From Streptomyces cinnabarinus (lineage in GTDB: Bacteria; Actinomycetota; Actinomycetes; Streptomycetales; Streptomycetaceae), in the NCBI RefSeq assembly GCF_027270315.1, contig NZ_CP114413.1:6572001-6636000 (forward strand): a stretch of DNA of 64,000 nucleotides, written 5' to 3'. Under the pieces are notes generated by a model. That model was not told the DNA's origin. It did no database searches and worked only from the letters and a program-made list of their open reading frames with translations. The position numbers were made by a program, and so were the translations under genes. This document shows, piece after piece, positions 24,713-32,119 of this stretch. Within the stretch, counting starts at the first letter, position 1, and every line of letters starts with the position of its first letter.

Positions 24713-25336
24713 ATGGTTACCTCGCGCTGGACGGCCGCCCCCGCTCAGGCGGCCTCGATGCGCCGGCGCGGCGCCGTACTGGAACGCGCCATCCTCGACG
24801 CCACCCTGGAGCAGCTCAGCACGGTCGGCTGGAACGGCCTCACGATGGAGGGCGTCGCCGCCGGTGCTCAGACCGGCAAGGCGGCCGTCTACCGCCGCTG
24901 GCCGTCCAAGGAGGACCTCGTGGCCGACGCGCTGAAGTCCGGGCTGCCGCGCATCGACGCGGTGCCGGATCTCGGCAGCGTGCGGGAGGACCTGCTCGCG
25001 CTGTGCCGTCTCGCACGGGACGCCATGTACTCGCGCCCCGGTTTCGCGCTCCGCGCGGTCATTCACGAATGCGATCAGCGTCAGGCGGAGCGGTTCCACA
25101 GCGTGATCTTCGACGGTGTCGTGGGGCCGACCCTCAGACTGCTGCGTGAGGTCATCACCCGCGGTATAGAGCGAGGTGAGGTGCGCTCCGACGCGGCGAA
25201 CGCGTGCGTCTTCGATGCCATCCCGGCCATGATGATGTACCGGTCCAAGATGTGCGGAAGTGAATGGGGTGACGAGGAGCTGGCGGAGATGATCGATCAG
25301 CTGATGCTGCCGCTGCTCCGGCCGAGCGAGGGCTGA
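24713..25336 (+). CDS. TetR-family transcriptional regulator of the adjacent MFS exporter
   Basis: A 207-residue TetR protein. Its N-terminal helix-turn-helix contains ERAILDATLEQLSTVGWNGLTMEGVAAGAQTG and ends in the family signature KAAVYRRWPSKEDLV. The C-terminal ligand domain resembles the TetR_C group found next to MFS pumps. The start is the ATG with GGAGA 6-7 bases upstream. The neighbouring twin palindromes of 20 bp are the obvious binding sites. The expected role is repression of itself and the exporter until an inducer binds. Confidence 0.93.
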   Translation: MVTSRWTAAPAQAASMRRRGAVLERAILDATLEQLSTVGWNGLTMEGVAAGAQTGKAAVYRRWPSKEDLVADALKSGLPRIDAVPDLGSVREDLLALCRLARDAMYSRPGFALRAVIHECDQRQAERFHSVIFDGVVGPTLRLLREVITRGIERGEVRSDAANACVFDAIPAMMMYRSKMCGSEWGDEELAEMIDQLMLPLLRPSEG

Positions 25337-25418
25337 GCGCGCGCGACGGTGGCTGTGACGCCGCTCGGGGAAACCGGGGTATCGCCGGGTGATCCGGGCG
25401 GCGTACGCTAAGGGCGCC

Positions 25419-26120
25419 ATGCCGTACGAACCACCTACCCACACCGTCGAGCGCTCCCTTCGCGCAACGACCGGAGCGAAGATCATTGCCGGTGTCGACG
25501 AGGTGGGGCGCGGCGCCTGGGCCGGGCCTGTCACCGTCTGTGCGGCCGTCACCGGACTGCGTCGGCCCCCCGAAGGTCTCACCGACTCCAAGCTGCTCAC
25601 CGTCAAGCGGCGCACCGCATTGGCGGTGGAGTTGGAGAAGTGGGTGACGTCCTACGCCCTCGGTCACGCCTCGCCGGAGGAGATCGACAGCCTGGGGATG
25701 ACGGCCGCGCTGCGCCTGGCCGCGGTGCGCGCCCTGGACGCCCTGCCGGTTCGCCCCGAAGCGGTGATCCTCGACGGCAAGCACGACTACCTGGGGGACC
25801 CCTGGAGGGTTCGTACGGTGATCAAGGGCGACCAGTCGTGCGTGGCGGTCGCGGCGGCTTCGGTGATCGCCAAGGTTCAGCGCGACAAAATGATGGCCGA
25901 ACTGGGTATCGACCATGCAGACTTCGGTTTTGCGGACAATGCCGGGTATCCGTCACCCGTGCACAAGGCCGCGCTGGAGGAGCGGGGACCCACCCCGTAC
26001 CACCGCTTGTCGTGGGCGTATCTTGATGCGCTGCCCCAGTGGCGGCACCTCAAGAAGGTCCGCAGCTGGGCGGAACGGAGTGTTCCGGAGATCGAGGGGC
26101 AGCTCGGCTTCGATTTCTGA
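25419..26120 (+). CDS. rnhB: Ribonuclease HII
   Basis: A 233-residue type 2 RNase H that removes ribonucleotides and RNA primers from DNA. The catalytic DEVGRGAW block (first Asp/Glu pair) lies near residue 27. Further metal ligands follow in VILDGKHDYL and the Asp of GIDHADFGF. The C-terminal PTPYHRLSW motif is typical. The start was chosen at ATG 25419, giving the usual length. TACGCT lies about ten bases upstream and there is no ribosome-binding site, so translation may be leaderless. Confidence 0.95.
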   Translation: MPYEPPTHTVERSLRATTGAKIIAGVDEVGRGAWAGPVTVCAAVTGLRRPPEGLTDSKLLTVKRRTALAVELEKWVTSYALGHASPEEIDSLGMTAALRLAAVRALDALPVRPEAVILDGKHDYLGDPWRVRTVIKGDQSCVAVAAASVIAKVQRDKMMAELGIDHADFGFADNAGYPSPVHKAALEERGPTPYHRLSWAYLDALPQWRHLKKVRSWAERSVPEIEGQLGFDF

Positions 26121-26188
26121 CCGTTTCGTTCGCACTCATGTGCCCCCCGTTCACGCGAGCCGCACCAACGTTTGATAAATATCAGCCC

Positions 26189-26806
26189 ATGCCTCTCATT
26201 CCCGAGGAGCCTCAGATTCACGAGAGTGCCCAGGGTCCCCGCATCGCGCCGACCCCTCGTCCCGTACCCGGTCCGCGTCCCGCGGCTCCGTCGCGTCCCG
26301 GCCGTCCCGGGCCCCCGCGGCCCACGGCGCCGACGCAACGCACGCCCCGTGACGCGGCCGTGGCTAAGCCCGGACCCTCGGGTCCGGCTGCCCCCGTCTC
26401 CGCACCGGCTGTGGCGACTCCGCAGATCCAGCTGATCCCGGCCTCGGCCGAGGGTGCGCTCGATGCTGCCGAGGAAGCCGTCGACCTGCTGCTGGAGTCG
26501 GGACGTGCCCCTGGTGATGTGCTGGTGATCACCACCGGCGAACAGCACCCGTGGGCCGCCCATGAGCTGTCCTTCGGTGAAGCCTCCTACTGGGGCCAGC
26601 ACGACGCGGGCGACGACGTCTTCTATGCGGACGCCGCCGTCGCGAGCCGTGCGGCCTCGCGTGCCGTGGTCGTGGTCGCCGTCAACGGCGGATCCGAAGA
26701 CACTGCCGCCACCGCCCTGCCCCTGGCCCTCGGCCGGGCCGGCGCCCTGCTGATCGTCTGCGGCGACCCGCAGCAGATCAACTCGGTGCTGGGCGCGGGC
26801 GTCTGA
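26189..26806 (+). CDS. Proline-rich protein with C-terminal domain of unknown function
   Basis: A 205-residue protein that I do not firmly recognise. Residues 1-75 are Pro/Arg/Ala-rich and probably disordered. The C-terminal ~130 residues form an alpha/beta domain with GDVLVITTGEQHPWAAHE, YWGQHDAGDDVFYADAAV, RAVVVVAVNGGSE, and LGRAGALLIVCGDPQQI at the end. The last part recalls the C-terminal region of UvrD-like helicases, but no ATP-binding motifs are present, so it may be a detached helicase-like domain. The start is the ATG at 26189, with TTTGATAAAT just upstream and no ribosome-binding site, probably leaderless. Confidence 0.7.
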   Translation: MPLIPEEPQIHESAQGPRIAPTPRPVPGPRPAAPSRPGRPGPPRPTAPTQRTPRDAAVAKPGPSGPAAPVSAPAVATPQIQLIPASAEGALDAAEEAVDLLLESGRAPGDVLVITTGEQHPWAAHELSFGEASYWGQHDAGDDVFYADAAVASRAASRAVVVVAVNGGSEDTAATALPLALGRAGALLIVCGDPQQINSVLGAGV

Positions 26807-27091
26807 CCTGCCTCCGGTTCTTCGGGAGCGGTCGGCGGCCGGGTGCCGCGGTGGTACCAGCACGGTGGGGACTTCGGCGTGCGCGTGAGTGTGCGTCCGG
26901 GTCGGCCGCGGTTTTGGCCGTGCCGTCATGGGGTGCCCTTGTGAGGTGCGCCCGGGTGAGGTGCGACCTTGCGGCGTGTACCGGCGCGCGGCCGATCGAT
27001 GGCCGTGGGGTGTCCGGTGGACGTATGGCTCGCTGCCGCTTGTGGTGGCAGCGAGGAAACGTTCCGCCGAGGGGGTCCGCGTCGGTCCCGC

Positions 27092-27718
27092 TCAGCGGGC
27101 CGCGGCGCGGCGCAGCAGCTCCGAGGTGGCGCCGCCGGTGCGGGGCAGTGGGGGCGGTGACTCGGAGGTGGCGAACGGCTCCGGTGTGGAGTCCACGCTG
27201 GGGCGGCGCCCGCCACGTCCTTCGCCGAGCACCTGCCAGCCGTCCCGCGTCAGCGTGATGTACGCGCCGCAGCGCAGGCCGTGCAGCGTGCAGGCGTCAC
27301 GCAGGCCCCACATCCACGCCCCGTCCTCCTGCGTCCAACGCGCGTCGCCCTCACGGCAGTAGAGCAGGACGGCGGTGCGCACGGGCGTGCGGCGGCGCAG
27401 GTCGTGCGGGATCACCCGGCGCAGCTGGTCGAGCAGGACGTTGCGGAACATCCAGCCGTCGGCCACGGCCGAGCGTCGGATGAACGAGGCGCTCGCCCGC
27501 AGACGCTCGTCCGGGTCGAGTACGGCCACGATCGCGGTCGCCGGTTCGGGGCGGTGCCGAGAGTGCAGTCCGCTGACGACCTCGCGAGGGTTGCGCAGCA
27601 GGGGGATCTCGGCGGCGGCCCACTCCGCGGGCTCCAGTACGCGGCCCACTGCGGTGGCGGACAGGTCGCTGGAGGTCGACGTGGATGCCGCGGGGGACGG
27701 AGCGAATCCGAAGGTCAC
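27092..27718 (-). CDS. Conserved hypothetical protein
   Basis: A 208-residue soluble protein with no domain I can name. The start was placed at GTG 27718, which has a strong GGGAGGACC site; the frame extends further upstream without one. The middle contains EWAAAEIPLLRNPREVVSGL, AIVAVLDPDERLRASASF, GWMFRNVLLDQLRRVIPHDL and TAVLLYCREGDARWTQEDGAWMWGL. The C-terminal ~45 residues are Pro/Ser/Arg-rich and look disordered. It has no signal peptide or membrane segment. It is divergent from the RecQ-like gene and may share its promoter region. Confidence 0.75.
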   Translation of the reverse strand: MTFGFAPSPAASTSTSSDLSATAVGRVLEPAEWAAAEIPLLRNPREVVSGLHSRHRPEPATAIVAVLDPDERLRASASFIRRSAVADGWMFRNVLLDQLRRVIPHDLRRRTPVRTAVLLYCREGDARWTQEDGAWMWGLRDACTLHGLRCGAYITLTRDGWQVLGEGRGGRRPSVDSTPEPFATSESPPPLPRTGGATSELLRRAAAR

Positions 27719-28176
27719 GGTCCTCCCTTCGGCTACGCGCCCACACTGAGGGCGGGGTGGATTCGGGGGAGCGCGCACCACAGCGGAGCCCTGCCGGACC
27801 AAGGGCGAGCCGTGCGGGGAGCGGACCTCAATTCTTCCTGTCGAACTTGGTTGCGGCAACGAGCAATTGGGATGGCTGACCGATATGAGATGGTGTGCGT
27901 CTTATATCCCTACCCCGTGCTCCACCAGCTAACGCGTGATGCGCGTAGGTCGTCCGAGAGAAAGGCGGCAGAGGTGGGCGAATGGCCGGTTCTCCGCGCG
28001 CTGCAGAGTTTCCGGCCAGGTAACCCGGCCGCCGATGATCTTGGCCCTGGGTGTCCCTGGGTGATCTCCTGCGCAACCGCCCTGATCGTGCGCGCACGCG
28101 CGCGGGGCCGCCGCTTCAGGTGACCCGCCCGGGGCCGGAGTGGCTGACTGTCAGTGCCATCGGGTTGCATGGGGGC
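27719..28176. promoter_or_regulatory. 458-bp divergent spacer ahead of the RecQ-like gene
   Basis: It contains an A/T-rich island (about 27830-27915) with several -10-like sequences (TATGAG, TTATAT), which probably houses promoters for one or both divergent genes. A short frame from about 27873 (83 codons) lacks a ribosome-binding site and is not called. Confidence 0.4.
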
Positions 28177-30330
28177 ATGGACGAACTGGAACTCCGTGCC
28201 GAAGCCGATGCCATCCTCGGTCAGCTGGTGGGCGACCCGGGAGGCTCCGCGCGCCTGCGGGAGGACCAGTGGCAGGCCGTGGCCGCGCTGGTGCGGGAGC
28301 GCAGGCGCGCCCTGGTGGTGCAGCGCACCGGCTGGGGGAAATCGGCGGTCTACTTCGTCGCCACCGCCCTGCTCCGGCGGCGCGGCTCCGGCCCCACGGT
28401 GATCGTCTCGCCTCTGCTGGCGCTCATGCGCAACCAGGTCGGGGCGGCGGAGCGGGCCGGCATCCGGGCGCGCACCATCAACTCGGCCAACCCCGAGGAG
28501 TGGGACACCATCCACGACGAGGTCGAGCGTGGGGAGACCGACGTGCTCCTCGTGAGCCCCGAGCGCCTGAACTCCGTGGACTTCCGCGACCTGATGCTGC
28601 CCAAGCTCGCGGCCACCACCGGTCTCCTCGTGGTCGACGAGGCGCACTGCATCTCCGACTGGGGCCATGACTTCCGCCCGGACTACCGCAGGCTGCGCGC
28701 GATGCTGGCCGAACTCTCTCCCGGCGTGCCCGTACTCGCCACCACCGCTACGGCCAACGCGCGCGTCACGGCCGATGTCGCCGAGCAACTGGGCACCGTC
28801 GCCGGAGAGGCCCTGGTGCTGCGCGGCCCGCTGGACCGGGAGAGCCTGCGACTCGGCGTGGTCCAACTGCCGGACGCCGCACACCGCCTGGCCTGGCTGG
28901 CCGAGCACCTGGACGAACTGCCGGGCTCCGGGATCATCTACGCCCTCACCGTCGCCGCGGCGGAGGAAGCCACCGCATTCCTGCGGCAGCGCGGCTTCGC
29001 CGTGGCTTCCTACACAGGGCGCACCGAGAACGCGGACCGGCTCCAGGCCGAGGAGGATCTGCTCGCGAACCGCGTGAAGGCCCTGGTGGCGACCTCCGCG
29101 CTCGGTATGGGTTTCGACAAGCCGGACCTGGGCTTCGTGGTCCACCTCGGCTCGCCCTCCTCGCCGATCGCCTACTACCAGCAGGTCGGGCGGGCCGGCC
29201 GAGGCGTCGCCCACGCCGACGTCCTGCTGCTGCCGGGCAAGGAGGACGAGGCGATCTGGCGCTACTTCGCCGACACCGCGTTCCCGCCCGAGGCCCAGGT
29301 CCGACAGACCCTGTCCGCCCTCGCCGGGGCCGGACGTCCCCTGTCCGTGCCCGCCCTGGAGGCCGCCGTGGAGCTACGGCGCAGCCGCCTGGAGACCATG
29401 CTGAAGGTGCTGGACGTCGACGGCGCGGTCAAGCGCGTCAAGGGCGGCTGGATCGCCACCGGAGCGGACTGGGCGTACGACGCCGAGCGCTACGCCTGGG
29501 TGGCCCGACAGCGAGCCGCCGAGCAACAAGCCATGCGCGAGTACGCCGGCACCACCGGCTGCCGCATGGAATTCCTGCGCCGACAGCTGGACGACGAGGG
29601 CGCCACCGCATGCGGCCGGTGCGACAACTGCGCGGGCCCGTGGACGGATTCCACTGTTACGGCGGAGGCGCTGACGGGCGCGACCAAGGAACTGGACCGA
29701 CCCGGGGCCGAGGTCGAGCCGCGCCGGATGTGGCCGACCGGGATGCCTGCCCTGGGCATCGAGCTCAAGGGCCGGATCCCGGCGGGCGAGCAATGCTCCA
29801 CCGGGCGCGCCCTGGGGCGGCTCTCGGACATCGGGTGGGGCAACCGCCTGCGTCCGCTGCTGGCCGAGAACGCAGGGGACGGTCCGGTCCCGGACGACGT
29901 CCTGCGCGCGGCAGTGGCCGTACTCGCCGACTGGGCGCGGTCTCCGGGTGGTTGGGCGTCGGGCGGGGAACAGGCGGCGGCCCGGCCGGTCGGTGTCGTG
30001 GCGGTGCCGTCCCTGACGCGGCCGCAGTTGGTGGGCACCCTGGCCCAGGGCATCGCGGACATCGGGCGGCTGCCGTTCCTCGGCGCGCTGACGCACACGG
30101 GACCGGGGCATGCGGTGCGCCGCAGCAACTCGGCGCAACGCCTGCGGGCACTGTCGGACGCGTTCAGTGTGTCCGGGGAACTGGCCGAGGCCCTGGCGAC
30201 CTCGCGCGGTCCCGTGCTGCTCGTGGACGACTACACCGACACGGGTTGGACTCTGGCGGTCGCGGGTCGGCTGCTGCGGCGGGCCGGAAGCGGTGAGGTG
30301 CTCCCGCTGGTGCTGGCTGCGGCGGGCTGA
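28177..30330 (+). CDS. RecQ-family DNA helicase fused to a phosphoribosyltransferase-like domain
   Basis: A 717-residue protein. Residues ~20-360 are a RecQ helicase core: QRTGWGKSAVYF (Walker A), VDEAHCISDWGHDFRPDYRRL (DEAH and the RecQ aromatic-rich loop), LATTATAN, and QVGRAGRG (motif VI). A zinc-binding region with four cysteines follows (GCRMEFLR, CGRCDNCAGPW). The C-terminal ~200 residues resemble ComF-type phosphoribosyltransferases, with a PRPP-loop-like VLLVDDYTDTGWT at residues ~680-692. This architecture is known in actinobacteria but its function is unclear. The start was taken at ATG 28177; an upstream extension is open but has no conserved sequence. Confidence 0.9.
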   Translation: MDELELRAEADAILGQLVGDPGGSARLREDQWQAVAALVRERRRALVVQRTGWGKSAVYFVATALLRRRGSGPTVIVSPLLALMRNQVGAAERAGIRARTINSANPEEWDTIHDEVERGETDVLLVSPERLNSVDFRDLMLPKLAATTGLLVVDEAHCISDWGHDFRPDYRRLRAMLAELSPGVPVLATTATANARVTADVAEQLGTVAGEALVLRGPLDRESLRLGVVQLPDAAHRLAWLAEHLDELPGSGIIYALTVAAAEEATAFLRQRGFAVASYTGRTENADRLQAEEDLLANRVKALVATSALGMGFDKPDLGFVVHLGSPSSPIAYYQQVGRAGRGVAHADVLLLPGKEDEAIWRYFADTAFPPEAQVRQTLSALAGAGRPLSVPALEAAVELRRSRLETMLKVLDVDGAVKRVKGGWIATGADWAYDAERYAWVARQRAAEQQAMREYAGTTGCRMEFLRRQLDDEGATACGRCDNCAGPWTDSTVTAEALTGATKELDRPGAEVEPRRMWPTGMPALGIELKGRIPAGEQCSTGRALGRLSDIGWGNRLRPLLAENAGDGPVPDDVLRAAVAVLADWARSPGGWASGGEQAAARPVGVVAVPSLTRPQLVGTLAQGIADIGRLPFLGALTHTGPGHAVRRSNSAQRLRALSDAFSVSGELAEALATSRGPVLLVDDYTDTGWTLAVAGRLLRRAGSGEVLPLVLAAAG

Positions 30331-30450
30331 ACCTGTCCGGTTGGTGGGTTGGCTGAGGCGGCGTCCCCCTTGCCGGCCCGCCGAACGAGGCCTCCGGCCT
30401 GGGCATGCCGAAGGTCGCGCCCAGTGCAATTGCCATGTCCCTGCCTTGAG

Positions 30451-30483
30451 TTATCCACAGGGCAAAGCGGAGGATCGCGATCC
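30451..30483. promoter_or_regulatory. DnaA box and 12-bp palindrome before the DUF4192 gene
   Basis: TTATCCACA (30451-30459) is a perfect DnaA-box sequence, and GGATCGCGATCC (30472-30483) is a perfect palindrome. Both sit within 50 bp of the downstream start codon. Either could be a regulatory site; a single box does not make an origin. Confidence 0.35.
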
Positions 30484-30499
30484 GCGAGATCGTCTTGCC

Positions 30500-32119
30500 A
30501 TGACGAATCACGGTGAAACCGCTGGAAACCCTGAGAACAGCGACATCGCGGGGCGCGAGACGCACCCCGCGAACCAACTCGACTGCACCGCCTACGAAGG
30601 CCACGGCGGCGAACAGCAAGTCACCCTGCGCACCCCGGCCGAACTGGCCGACGCGCTGCCGTATCTGCTGGGTTACCGCCCCGAGGACAGCATCGTCCTG
30701 GTCGCCCTGCACGACCGGGACGGCCGCGGCCGCTTCGGCGGGCGGGCCCGGCTCGGCATCCCCACCAACGCGGACGACTGGCCGTCCGCGGCCCGGCAGT
30801 TGGCCCACGGACTGGTCACGGGCAGCGAACGCCGGGGCACCCGACCCGAGCAGATCGTGGCCTTCCTCTGCCAGGAGCCCGCAGCGGGCGAGTGCGGCCG
30901 ACAGGTCATGGAACGCCTGCGGCCGCTGGCACAGAAACTGCGCATCGAGTGCGGTCACCTCGATGTACCGGTGATCGAGGCCCTGTGCATCTCGGAAGGC
31001 CGCTTCTGGTCGTACTGCTGCGCCAACGAAGGCTGCTGCCCGCCGGGCGGCACCGCGATGGGTCTGCCCGGCACCTCGGTACTGGCCGCGGCAGCCACCT
31101 ACGCCGGGCTCCAGGTGCGCGGCACCCTGCGTGAGCTGCGCGCCCGGCTGTTCCCCTGGGAGACCGGAGCCGCCCTGGAACAGGAGATCGCCCTCGACAC
31201 CGCCGGCATGGCCCTGGTCCCGCGGATTCTCGAAGACGGATCCCGCGCGGAGGTCGCGGACGAGACCCTGGAACTCGCGGAGCGGATGATGGAGCGCCTG
31301 GCCGAAGCACCGTCCGTCTCCGGCACGCTCACCGCGGACCTGCGCGACGACGACCTCCTCACCCACGACGAAGCGGCCCGGCTCATCCTCGGTCTCCAGG
31401 ACCGCACGACTCGCGACCGCGCCGCCGCGTGGATGGAGGGCTACGAGGCAGGCCCCGCCCTGCGCCTGTGGCGAGCCCTGGCCCGCCGCTGCGTCGGTCC
31501 CTACGGCGAGCACTCCGCGGCGCCCCTCACCCTCGTCGGCTGGGTCGCCTGGTCCACGGGCGACGAACTCGAAGCCCGCGAGGCACTCGCCATGGCCCTC
31601 GGCGCGGACCCGGACTATCTCTTCGCCCGCCTTCTCCATCAGGCCTGCAATGAGGGACTGGACCCGGAGTCCATCCGACGCTGCTTGCGCACGGAGCGCG
31701 GGCGGGCTGTCCCGGAGGCGGGAGCGGCACGTAACGGCAGTGGCCCTGAAGCCGGTTCGGCCGAGAGTTCGCCATCACGACCGACCGATGACTCGGCATC
31801 ACGACCGACCGCCAGCGCGCCAGTTCCGCTGACCGATGACTCGCCGCTGCCACCGGCGGACGGCTCGCCGACCCGCCCGGTCAGTGGCTCGCCCTCGCGA
31901 CCCAGCCACCGTTCAGTGTCGCGACCCGCCGACAGTTCGTCGGCAGGCCCGGTCGGCAGGGCAGGCCGCCAGCCCAGGACCAGGGTGCCGCGCCCTCGCA
32001 CCTCGGCGGGCGGTACGCACCCCGGCGCAACGCGCAAGCCCCGGCCCACGCGCGCCTCGGGCAAGCGCCGCGGGAGTTGCCAGGACGGTACGAACGCCGC
32101 ACCCGAGGGGGATGCGTGA
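30500..32119 (+). CDS. DUF4192 domain-containing protein
   Basis: A 539-residue actinobacterial protein. The DUF4192 domain spans about residues 30-390 and opens with the typical VTLRTPAELADALPYLLGYRPEDSIVLVAL, followed by EQIVAFLCQ and EGRFWSYCCANEGCCPPGG. The function is unknown. The C-terminal ~130 residues are a Ser/Pro/Arg repeat-like tail (SRPTDDSASRPTASA type) that is probably disordered. The start is the ATG at 30500, with only a weak ribosome-binding site. The stop overlaps the start of the downstream glycosidase by four bases (GTGA), so the two are translationally coupled. Confidence 0.85.
   Translation: MTNHGETAGNPENSDIAGRETHPANQLDCTAYEGHGGEQQVTLRTPAELADALPYLLGYRPEDSIVLVALHDRDGRGRFGGRARLGIPTNADDWPSAARQLAHGLVTGSERRGTRPEQIVAFLCQEPAAGECGRQVMERLRPLAQKLRIECGHLDVPVIEALCISEGRFWSYCCANEGCCPPGGTAMGLPGTSVLAAAATYAGLQVRGTLRELRARLFPWETGAALEQEIALDTAGMALVPRILEDGSRAEVADETLELAERMMERLAEAPSVSGTLTADLRDDDLLTHDEAARLILGLQDRTTRDRAAAWMEGYEAGPALRLWRALARRCVGPYGEHSAAPLTLVGWVAWSTGDELEAREALAMALGADPDYLFARLLHQACNEGLDPESIRRCLRTERGRAVPEAGAARNGSGPEAGSAESSPSRPTDDSASRPTASAPVPLTDDSPLPPADGSPTRPVSGSPSRPSHRSVSRPADSSSAGPVGRAGRQPRTRVPRPRTSAGGTHPGATRKPRPTRASGKRRGSCQDGTNAAPEGDA

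Noticed and set aside
22732..25149. Long plus-strand frame through the CTGGTG repeat and across the MFS gene
   Set aside because: Mostly antisense to the well-supported transporter; the Leu-Val stretch comes from the repeat. Only the first part is worth an RNA check.
27873..28123. 83-codon frame upstream of the RecQ-like gene
   Set aside because: No ribosome-binding site or recognisable sequence; overlaps a likely promoter region.
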